Source: Rhizobium sp. NZLR1 (GTDB lineage Bacteria; Pseudomonadota; Alphaproteobacteria; Rhizobiales; Rhizobiaceae). From it: a stretch of DNA of 64,000 nucleotides. The notes under the pieces are model-generated. The model did not search any database and was not told the DNA's origin. It saw nothing but the letters and a program-made list of their open reading frames with translations. The stretch is taken from positions 749,501 through 813,500 of the forward strand of contig NZ_CP071632.1 of assembly GCF_017357385.1 (NCBI RefSeq), read 5' to 3'. Below, in pieces: positions 37,720 through 44,806 of this stretch. A program made the translations under genes and the position numbers. The number at the start of each line of letters is the position of its first letter. Position 1 is the stretch's first letter.

Positions 37720-38418
37720 TCAGGGAGCCCAGTAGATCTCGACCGGGGAAGTGGCCCGGCGCAGAACGGCGCGGATCGGCATGTCTGCCTCTTCACCTTT
37801 GCCCTCTGCTTTGGCGAGAACGTCTTTTTTGCCTTCGCCCTCAATATGGAGAACCAGGAGTGCGGCATCCTCAAGACTGGAGAAGGTGAAGGTCAGGCGC
37901 GGCTCGCCGGCCCCTTCCGCTTCCATGGTGATGATGCCGCGCGGCGTCGATGCATCGAGCGCCTTGGCAAGATTGCTGCCGCCGGGAAAGAACGAGGCCG
38001 TGTGGCCGTCGCCACCCATGCCGAGGATGACGATGTCGAAGGGGGAACTGATTGCCCTGGTCTTCTCGGTCGCAAGCCTTGCGGCCTCCTCCGCGGAGGC
38101 CGTGTCCTGATAGAGAGGCAGGAAACGCGCCGCCTTGGCTTTGTTCTGTAGGAGATTGGCATCGACCAGCAGATGGTTCGAGCGCGCATTGTCGGCCGGC
38201 ACGAAACGCTCGTCGACAAGTGTGATCGTCACCTTGTCCCAGGCGATATCGCGCGTCGACAGTGCCTGGAAGAACAGCTTCGGGGTCGAGCCGCCGGAAA
38301 CGGCGATGGACGCCGTTGCGCGGGCGGCGATCGCCGCCGAAAGCGTATCGGCGACCTTGTCGGCGAGACTGCCGGCGAGATCTGCGGGGCTGGCGAAGGA
38401 ATGCAGGGTCGATGCCAT
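37720..38418 (-). CDS. pgl: 6-Phosphogluconolactonase
   Basis: A 232-residue enzyme that hydrolyses 6-phosphogluconolactone. [17 protein letters not shown] (residues 42-58), [19 protein letters not shown] and [15 protein letters not shown] are the DevB/Pgl family motifs. ATG 38418 is chosen: AGGACG lies seven bases upstream, inside the end of zwf, which it overlaps slightly. An in-frame start eight codons earlier lies further inside zwf. It is the middle gene of zwf-pgl-edd. Confidence 0.93.
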   Translation of the reverse strand: MASTLHSFASPADLAGSLADKVADTLSAAIAARATASIAVSGGSTPKLFFQALSTRDIAWDKVTITLVDERFVPADNARSNHLLVDANLLQNKAKAARFLPLYQDTASAEEAARLATEKTRAISSPFDIVILGMGGDGHTASFFPGGSNLAKALDASTPRGIITMEAEGAGEPRLTFTFSSLEDAALLVLHIEGEGKKDVLAKAEGKGEEADMPIRAVLRRATSPVEIYWAP

Positions 38419-38428
38419 CGGTTTCGTC

Positions 38429-39904
38429 CTAGATATCGTCATGCCAGGTGCGGCCGTCGCGCTCGATCAGCGCGATGGCCTGGCTCGGACCCCAGGTGCC
38501 GGCCGTATAGCCCTGCACCTGCTGGCCGGTGGTTTCCCAACCCTTGAGGATCGGATCCACCCATTTCCATGCGGCTTCGACTTCGTCGCGGCGCATGAAC
38601 AATGTCTGGTTGGAGCGGATCACATCCATCAGCAGACGCTCGTATGCGTCGGGATTGCGCACGTTGAACGCCTGGGCGAAGCTCATGTCGAGCGAGACGT
38701 TGCGCAGGCGCATGCCGCCCGGGCCCGGATCCTTGATCATCAGCGACTGCTTGACGCCTTCATCCGGCTGCAGCCGGATAATCAGCTGGTTGGCAACGAT
38801 GCGTCCGGCCGCCTGGTCGAAGATCGCATGCGGGATCGGCTTGAAGGTGATGACGATCTCGGACATGCGTCCGGTCAGGCGCTTGCCGGTTCTGATGTAG
38901 AAGGGAACGCCCGCCCAGCGCCAATTGTTGATCTCCGCCTTGATGGCGACGAAGGTCTCGGTGTTCGAGACGCCGCCTTCGAGCTCTTCGAGATAGCCCT
39001 TGACCGGGCCGCTGCCCGATGCGCCGGCGCGATACTGGCCGCGGACCGTCGCCTGCTCGACATTGGAGGCATTGAGCGGCTTCAGCGCGCGCAGCACCTT
39101 CAGCTTTTCGTCGCGAACGGCTTCCGAATCCATCGACGATGGCACTTCCATCGCCGTCAGGCAGAGCAGCTGCAGGATGTGGTTCTGCACCATGTCGCGC
39201 AATGCGCCTGCCGTATCGTAATAGCCGGCGCGGCCCTCAAGGCCGACTGCTTCAGCCACGGTGATCTGGATGTGATCGATGTAGTTGGCATTCCACAGCG
39301 GCTCGTACAGCGCGTTGGCGAAACGCAGCGCCATCAGGTTCTGCACAGTCTCCTTGCCGAGATAGTGGTCGATGCGGAAGATCTGTTCTTCCTTGAAGGC
39401 ACGGCCGATCGTGTCGTTGAGCTGCAGCGCCGAGGCGAGATCGCGGCCGATCGGCTTCTCGACGACGATGCGGGTCGACTTGGTGATCAGTTTGTGGTCG
39501 TGGATCTTCTGCGAAATGTCGCCGAAGATACCGGGCGCGACCGCGAGGTAAAAGGCGCGCACTCGATCCTTGCCCTCGTCGAGCAGCTTCTTCAGCTGAT
39601 CCCAGCCGGTATCCGTGCGGGCGTCGACCGAGACGTAGTAGAGGCGGGCACAGAATTTCTCCACCTCCGCTTCGTCGTATTCACCCTTCTTCAGGTGCTC
39701 GTTCAGCGCGTCTTTGGCGAATTTGCGGTATTCCTCGTGCGTCAACGGGCTGCGCGAGGCGCCGATCACGCGGGTCGGTTCCGTAAACTGGCCTTCGATT
39801 TGGCGATGATACAGCGCGGGCAGAAGCTTGCGTTCGGCAAGGTCGCCGCTGCCGCCGAAGACGACATAATCAAAAGGCTCAACGGGAATGATCTGGCTGC
39901 TCAT
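38429..39904 (-). CDS. zwf: Glucose-6-phosphate 1-dehydrogenase
   Basis: A 491-residue enzyme oxidising glucose 6-phosphate with NADP. The coenzyme motif is FGGSGDLAERKLLPALYHRQ (residues 16-35), and RIDHYLGKETVQNLMALRFA contains the catalytic site and substrate Lys. Length equals the typical rhizobial Zwf. ATG 39904 has GAGAG eight bases upstream; TTG five codons earlier is an alternative. It is first in zwf-pgl-edd. A dyad-like AT-rich element lies 35-56 bases upstream. Confidence 0.96.
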   Translation of the reverse strand: MSSQIIPVEPFDYVVFGGSGDLAERKLLPALYHRQIEGQFTEPTRVIGASRSPLTHEEYRKFAKDALNEHLKKGEYDEAEVEKFCARLYYVSVDARTDTGWDQLKKLLDEGKDRVRAFYLAVAPGIFGDISQKIHDHKLITKSTRIVVEKPIGRDLASALQLNDTIGRAFKEEQIFRIDHYLGKETVQNLMALRFANALYEPLWNANYIDHIQITVAEAVGLEGRAGYYDTAGALRDMVQNHILQLLCLTAMEVPSSMDSEAVRDEKLKVLRALKPLNASNVEQATVRGQYRAGASGSGPVKGYLEELEGGVSNTETFVAIKAEINNWRWAGVPFYIRTGKRLTGRMSEIVITFKPIPHAIFDQAAGRIVANQLIIRLQPDEGVKQSLMIKDPGPGGMRLRNVSLDMSFAQAFNVRNPDAYERLLMDVIRSNQTLFMRRDEVEAAWKWVDPILKGWETTGQQVQGYTAGTWGPSQAIALIERDGRTWHDDI

Positions 39905-39938
39905 GAGCTTGTCTCTCAATCAGGCTGGTTGGCGGCTC

Positions 39939-39960
39939 TTTTAATCTAATCGATTTAAAA
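39939..39960. promoter_or_regulatory. AT-rich near-palindrome upstream of zwf
   Basis: TTTTAATC (39939-39946) and GATTTAAAA (39952-39960) form an imperfect dyad around TAATC, in the position expected for a promoter or a HexR/RpiR-type operator controlling zwf-pgl-edd. The regulator is not identified. Confidence 0.35.
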
Positions 39961-40038
39961 AAGCCAGTGTGCGGTGCAATGAATCTCTCAGGCGCCGGTT
40001 TTAGAGCGAATTTCCGGAAGAGGAAATCCGCAATCGGA

Positions 40039-41337
40039 CTAAAATTTGTCGCGAAGCGCAAACCACGACAAGGCGAGGAAAAGCAACGGCGCCCGCATGC
40101 CGGCGCCGCCGGGAAAGGCAGGAATATCGAGCGATGTGAAGAGGTCGAGATCACCGGATTTTCCAAGCACCGTTTCCGCGTAGAGCTTGCCACAGTAGTT
40201 TGACAGCATGACGCCATGGCCGGAATAACCGCCGATCGAGATGACGCCGGGCATGACCTCGCGCACGAATGGCTGGCGCGGCATGGTGATGCCGACGCTG
40301 CCGCCCCAGGCATGGGTGATCTCGATATCCTTCAGGGCGGGATAGATCTCGGCGATCTGTCGGCGGATGTGCTCGGAAATGTCCTTCGGATTGTCCGACG
40401 TATAGGCTTCGCGTCCGCCAAACAGCAGCCGGCCGTCGCCGAATTTGCGGAAGTAGCGCACGACGAAGCGCGAATCGGCCACGGCCTCGCCGCCCGGCAG
40501 GACATCGGGATGCCCGTCGAGCGGGGCTGTGGCGCCGATGAAAGAGCGGATTGGCATAACATGTCTTGCGGTCACCGGTTCGAGGCCGTCGATATGGCCA
40601 TCGCAGGCAATCAGCGCCCGATCGGCGGTGATCGTTCCCCTTTCGGTTTCGATCGTCACCTTGCCGCCACCCTGGCGGATCGCCTTTGCCGCGGTCATCT
40701 CGAAGATCGCAGCACCGGCATTGGCGGCGACCCGGGCCAGCCCCACCAGCAGCTTCAGCGGATGGATGTGGCCGGTGCCGACATCGCGCACGCCGCAATG
40801 AAACCGCTTCGAACCGAGCCGCTCCTGCGTTTCCTTCTCATCCATGAAACTGATGTGCGGATAGTCGTAACGCAGCGCGGCGATCTGGGCATTTTCGTAA
40901 TAGGCGCGTTTGTAGCTCGCCTTGTGCGCGACGTTGAGCTGGCCGGGCACATAGTCGATCTCGATCTGGTGCTCGCGGGCGAAATCGATGAGATGGCGCT
41001 TGGCCGCCTCGGCAAGATTAAACAGCGCCTTCGAGCGTTCGTAGCCGATCTTCTCCTCGAGTTCTTCCGGCCACCATCGCTGGCCGGTGCCAAGTTGGCC
41101 GCCATTGCGCCCGGACGCCCCGTCACCGAAGCGGCAGGCTTCGATCAGCACCACCGAGACGCCTGCCTTGGCAAGATTATAGGCGGCCTGCAGGCCGGTA
41201 TAGCCGCCGCCGATGATGGCGACGTCTACTGTTCTCGAGCCGTCGAGGGCGGCATAAGTGGGCCGCTCCCCGATGGTTGCCTGATACCAGGATAGTCCCG
41301 GCGAGATCGGGCTCTGCCACATCTCCTGCGATGCCAT
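40039..41337 (-). CDS. FAD-dependent amine/amino-acid oxidase (gamma-glutamylputrescine oxidase-like)
   Basis: A 432-residue DAO-superfamily flavoprotein. The FAD-binding motif is VAIIGGGYTGLQAAYNLAKA (about residues 39-58), followed by CRFGDGASGRNGGQLGTG, which is usual in PuuB/OrdL enzymes. SIGGYSGHGVMLSNYCGKL is the C-terminal flavin contact. It follows a glutamine-synthetase-like ligase gene by nine bases, so the pair probably carries out gamma-glutamylation of an amine and oxidation of the product. GAGGGA precedes the ATG. Partner PuuC and PuuD genes are not in the window. Confidence 0.87.
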   Translation of the reverse strand: MASQEMWQSPISPGLSWYQATIGERPTYAALDGSRTVDVAIIGGGYTGLQAAYNLAKAGVSVVLIEACRFGDGASGRNGGQLGTGQRWWPEELEEKIGYERSKALFNLAEAAKRHLIDFAREHQIEIDYVPGQLNVAHKASYKRAYYENAQIAALRYDYPHISFMDEKETQERLGSKRFHCGVRDVGTGHIHPLKLLVGLARVAANAGAAIFEMTAAKAIRQGGGKVTIETERGTITADRALIACDGHIDGLEPVTARHVMPIRSFIGATAPLDGHPDVLPGGEAVADSRFVVRYFRKFGDGRLLFGGREAYTSDNPKDISEHIRRQIAEIYPALKDIEITHAWGGSVGITMPRQPFVREVMPGVISIGGYSGHGVMLSNYCGKLYAETVLGKSGDLDLFTSLDIPAFPGGAGMRAPLLFLALSWFALRDKF

Positions 41338-41346
41338 GACGGTCCC

Positions 41347-42783
41347 TCACACGTTGAGCAGAAGGAATTCCCGCTCCCAGGGGCTGATCACCTGCATGAA
41401 GGTCTCGAACTCGCCGCGCTTGACGCCGGTATAGAGGCCGATGAACTGCTTGCCGAAAATCTCCTCGAAGGCGGGCTCGTCCTCGAGCAGCGCCACGGCT
41501 TCCAGCAGGCCACGCGGCAGGTCGATCGAGCCTTCATTGGCCGAATCCTCCGTCGGCGCCGTCGGCTCAATCTGCTTCATGATGCCGAGCAGGCCGGCGG
41601 CGAGCGAGGCGGCAAGCGCCAGATAGGGATTGGCGTCCGAGCTCGGGAGCCGGTTTTCGACGCGCCGCGCCTGCGGATCGGAAACCGGAACGCGGAAGGC
41701 CGTCGTCCGGTTGTCGTAACCCCAGGCATTGTTGACCGGGCAGGACATATCAGGCTGCAGGCGCCGATAGGAATTCACGTAGGGCGCAAGCATCGCCATC
41801 GTGCTCGGCACGAATTTCTGCATGCCGCCGATGAAATGGAAGAATTCCTTCGAAGCCGATCCGTCCGCATTGGAGAATACGTTTTTACCCGTCTCGATAT
41901 TGACCACCGATTGATGGATATGCATCGCCGAACCCGGCTGGGCCTGCATCGGCTTGGCCATGAAGGTCGCATAGATGTCGTGCTTCAGCGCCGCCTCACG
42001 GATCGTGCGCTTAAACAGGAACACCTGGTCGGCAAGTTCGATCGGATTGCCGTGGCGCAGGTTGATCTCGAGCTGCGCCGGTCCCTCTTCGTGGATCAGC
42101 GTATCGATCTCGAGCCCCTGCTTCTCCGAGAAATGGTAGATGTCGTCGATCAACTCGTCGAATTCGTTGATCCCGGCGATCGAATAGCCCTGGCCGCCGA
42201 GGATCGAGCGGCCGGACCTGCCCTTCGGCGGGTGCAGCGGATAGTCGGGGTCGACATTCTTGGCGACCAGGTAGAATTCGATCTCGGGCGCCACGATCGG
42301 CTTCCAGCCGCGGTCGTGATAGAGGCTCAGGATCCGTTTCAGCACGTTGCGCGGCGTATAGGGCACTTCGCCGCCGTCGGAATCGACGATGTCGCAGATC
42401 ACCTGCGCCGTCGGGTCGGTCTCCCAGGGCACGACCGAAAGCGTCGAAAGGTCGGGCATCAGCTTCAGGTCGCTGTCGCGCGGCTCGTAGCGGAAGCTCT
42501 CCGTCTCCTCCGGGTACTCGCCCGAAATCGTATGCCGGTAGATCGCCGAAGGCAGCGCCAGCGAGGTGTTCGAGGTGAATTTCGAGCTCGGCATCATCTT
42601 GCCGCGCGGAACGCCGGCAAGGTCCGGCGTGATGCATTCGATGTCTTCGATGCCCCTGTCCCTCAGCCACCGCGCTGCTTCCTTCCAGTTCGCAACGCCG
42701 CGCAGGGATCCGGGGTCCGGAGGAGTTTTCTTCGAGGCGGGTACGTTTCTGGCAGGCTTCAGCGTCGTCTTTTTTGGGGACAT
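41347..42783 (-). CDS. Glutamine synthetase-family gamma-glutamyl-amine ligase (PuuA-like)
   Basis: A 478-residue enzyme of the glutamine synthetase fold. The catalytic motifs are present: VAPEIEFYL, EEGPAQLEINLRHGN, GSAMHIHQS and, at the C-terminal side, NRTTAFRVPVSDPQARRVEN. The adenylylation Tyr loop of GlnA is absent, and the adjacent FAD oxidase favours ATP-dependent gamma-glutamylation of putrescine or another amine rather than bulk ammonia assimilation. The N-terminus has about 25 Lys/Pro-rich residues before the fold. It heads the minus-strand pair and is divergent from the BaiN-like gene. Confidence 0.85.
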   Translation of the reverse strand: MSPKKTTLKPARNVPASKKTPPDPGSLRGVANWKEAARWLRDRGIEDIECITPDLAGVPRGKMMPSSKFTSNTSLALPSAIYRHTISGEYPEETESFRYEPRDSDLKLMPDLSTLSVVPWETDPTAQVICDIVDSDGGEVPYTPRNVLKRILSLYHDRGWKPIVAPEIEFYLVAKNVDPDYPLHPPKGRSGRSILGGQGYSIAGINEFDELIDDIYHFSEKQGLEIDTLIHEEGPAQLEINLRHGNPIELADQVFLFKRTIREAALKHDIYATFMAKPMQAQPGSAMHIHQSVVNIETGKNVFSNADGSASKEFFHFIGGMQKFVPSTMAMLAPYVNSYRRLQPDMSCPVNNAWGYDNRTTAFRVPVSDPQARRVENRLPSSDANPYLALAASLAAGLLGIMKQIEPTAPTEDSANEGSIDLPRGLLEAVALLEDEPAFEEIFGKQFIGLYTGVKRGEFETFMQVISPWEREFLLLNV

Positions 42784-42890
42784 GACACACCGGTCTGGTT
42801 GATCGTGGCGCCATCATAACCGGACTTTGCCAATTGGCGAGAGGTTGAGAACGTTGACTTTCGCCCTTTGATGGAAAAGAAGACGCTGTC

Positions 42891-44090
42891 TTGATCGAGG
42901 AAACGGATTTGCAGCGCAAAAGCGACGTCATCGTCATCGGCGCCGGGGCGGCGGGCATGATGGCGGCTATCCGGGCCGGAAAACGCGGCCGCTCGGTCGC
43001 GATCCTCGACCATGCAAGGGCGCCCGGCGAGAAGATCCGCATATCGGGCGGCGGCCGCTGCAATTTCACCAATATCCACGCCGGACCGAAGAATTTCCTC
43101 TCCGCCAACCCACATTTCTGCAAGTCGGCGCTCGCTCGATTCACGCCCGCCGATTTCATCGCCATGGTCGACCGGCACGGCATTGCCTGGCACGAAAAGA
43201 CCCTGGGCCAGCTCTTCTGCGACGATAGCGCCAAAGACGTCATCCGCATGCTGCTCGCTGAGATGCGCAGCACCGGCGTGCAGCTGGATCTCGGCACCGA
43301 GATATCAGCCGTCGAAAAGGTGGAGGCGGGTTTTCGCGTCAAGACCGGTGACGATAGTTTTGAAGCATCGTCGCTGATCGTCGCGACTGGCGGCAAGTCG
43401 ATCCCGAAGATGGGCGCCACCGGCTTTGCCTATCGCCTCGCCGAACAGTTCGGTCTTCCGGTGCTTGAAACCCGCCCCGGCCTCGTGCCGCTGACGCTCG
43501 ATCCCGGCTTGCTCGAGGCCATCGCCCCGCTCGCCGGCATTTCCGCCCCGGCCGAAATCCGCCATGACAGGACCGCCTTCCGCGAAGCGCTGCTGTTCAC
43601 CCATCGGGGCCTCAGCGGACCCGCCATCCTGCAGATTTCCTCCTACTGGCGCGAAGGCGACGAGGTCGTCGTTTCGATCGAGCCGGATATCGACATTGCA
43701 ACACATCTGAAGACGGCAAAGCAGCGTAATGGCCGCCAGTCGCCGCAGACGGCGCTTGCCGAGATCTTGCCGAAACGGCTGGCGCAATTTCTCGTCGAGC
43801 GTGAGAAAATCGCCGGCAATATGGCCGACCTTCCCGACAAGGCGCTGCTGCGCCTTGCTGCTGGAGCCCAGAACTTTGCGGTCAAGCCGTCCGGCTCGGA
43901 AGGTTACCGCACCGCCGAAGTGACGCTTGGCGGTATCGATACGGCAACGCTTGATTCACGCAGCATGGAAGCAAAAACCGTGCCTGGGCTCTATTTCATC
44001 GGCGAATGCGTCGACGTCACCGGCTGGCTCGGCGGCTATAATTTCCAATGGGCCTGGGCCTCCGGATTTGCCGCCGGCGAATGCGCGTAA
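42891..44090 (+). CDS. NAD(P)/FAD-dependent oxidoreductase, BaiN/RdsA (HI0933) family
   Basis: A 399-residue flavoprotein. The N-terminal dinucleotide motif is VIVIGAGAAGMMAAIRAGKR (about residues 13-32), followed by PGEKIRISGGGRCNFTNIHA, the signature of the HI0933 family. GGYNFQWAWASGFAAGECA closes the protein. The physiological substrate is generally unknown. The start is TTG 42891; another TTG six codons on is possible and the ribosome site is weak. It is monocistronic and followed by a cluster of dispersed palindromes. Confidence 0.85.
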   Translation: MIEETDLQRKSDVIVIGAGAAGMMAAIRAGKRGRSVAILDHARAPGEKIRISGGGRCNFTNIHAGPKNFLSANPHFCKSALARFTPADFIAMVDRHGIAWHEKTLGQLFCDDSAKDVIRMLLAEMRSTGVQLDLGTEISAVEKVEAGFRVKTGDDSFEASSLIVATGGKSIPKMGATGFAYRLAEQFGLPVLETRPGLVPLTLDPGLLEAIAPLAGISAPAEIRHDRTAFREALLFTHRGLSGPAILQISSYWREGDEVVVSIEPDIDIATHLKTAKQRNGRQSPQTALAEILPKRLAQFLVEREKIAGNMADLPDKALLRLAAGAQNFAVKPSGSEGYRTAEVTLGGIDTATLDSRSMEAKTVPGLYFIGECVDVTGWLGGYNFQWAWASGFAAGECA

Positions 44091-44095
44091 ACCGA

Positions 44096-44144
44096 ATGCA
44101 TGTCGCCCGGAAGTCTGTAGCGGTTCCGGGACAACGACATGCAT
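44096..44144. repeat. Dispersed palindromic element, family C
   Basis: ATGCATGTCG (44096-44105) and CGACATGCAT (44135-44144) are perfect 10-bp complements enclosing CCGGAAG ... GGTTCCGGG. It starts five bases after the BaiN-like stop and resembles a common rhizobial intergenic element known to me from memory. Confidence 0.6.
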
Positions 44145-44157
44145 AAAACAAAGGACT

Positions 44158-44197
44158 AAAGCGCGTCGCATGAATCAAATTTGACGCGACGCGCTTT
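44158..44197. repeat. Inverted repeat with nested palindrome
   Basis: AAAGCGCGTCGC (44158-44169) pairs with GCGACGCGCTTT (44186-44197), and the loop contains the palindrome TCAAATTTGA (44175-44184). It directly follows the family C element. It may terminate the BaiN-like transcript or be part of a composite dispersed repeat. Confidence 0.6.
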
Positions 44198-44338
44198 AAG
44201 GAAATACCGATTCAAAACTTCTTAATAGAGGTGCGCCATCCTGTCTCAATTGGCGGTCTGCAAAGCTGTTCCTAAATAAGCTTTACCAGCAAGCCGTTTT
44301 GTTGGATTGTTGTGTCAGACAGAAGTGAGGTTTCCAGC

Positions 44339-44482
44339 ATGACCAGAAACACACGACGCGCCCGCGCCATCGCAATTGCCGAGGCAAAGCCGAACGCCCG
44401 GATGGTCACCCTGCGTTATCTGATGCTGGCAGTCGGCGCCACCGCCGCCAGCCTGGCGCTGCTGCTCTCGCACTTCATCTGA
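44339..44482 (+). CDS. Small 47-residue membrane protein (hypothetical)
   Basis: An ATG at 44339, with GTGAGG at 44325-44330, opens a 47-residue frame. It has an Arg-rich N-terminus (MTRNTRRARAIAIAEAK), then one hydrophobic helix (about residues 28-46) and an end at SHFI. Composition and codon use resemble the neighbours. The positively charged N-terminus predicts an Nin-Cout single-pass topology. No family is recognised. Confidence 0.5.
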   Translation: MTRNTRRARAIAIAEAKPNARMVTLRYLMLAVGATAASLALLLSHFI

Positions 44483-44776
44483 CCCTGTCTTCAGGCCTGC
44501 AACGAATGTCACGGCACGGGCGTTACCGCCTCGCCGCATTGCGGCTTACAAAATTGCAACTATTTCACCGCCTTGGCTTAATCCGCCGCAACCGCTTATC
44601 CGAAAATTAATATCTAATCTGACACAATTGCCCGCGAATATTTGGGCATCTCCAAGTTGTTTGGACATGAACTGGCAATGACTGCCGCCTGGCCTCCGGG
44701 TTCCCCAATGTAAATTAAGAATAGCTCGATGTGCACCCGGCTGGCGCCAAATGGCCGCCTGCGGGAGGAGTGGTGT
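44483..44776. other. Intergenic region upstream of the first chemoreceptor
   Basis: No gene is visible. The AT content rises near 44590-44660, where a promoter is likely. It ends at a very strong GGGAGGAG (44763-44770) that serves the short upstream ORF at 44777. Confidence 0.5.
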
Positions 44777-44806
44777 ATGAAAGGCCCGGAACGCCATGTT
44801 GATTGA
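44777..44806 (+). CDS. Nine-residue upstream ORF overlapping the chemoreceptor start
   Basis: ATG at 44777 with GGGAGGAG seven bases upstream encodes MKGPERHVD and stops at TGA 44804-44806, eight bases past the chemoreceptor ATG (44796) in another frame. The best ribosome site in the region belongs to this short frame, while the receptor start has only AAGG eleven bases upstream. It may couple or limit receptor translation. Expression is unproven. Confidence 0.35.
   Translation: MKGPERHVD

Noticed and set aside
36170..37735. A 521-codon plus-strand frame opposite edd
   Set aside because: Edd on the minus strand has its Fe-S and active-site motifs. The opposite frame is Arg/Gly/Asp-rich without a domain.
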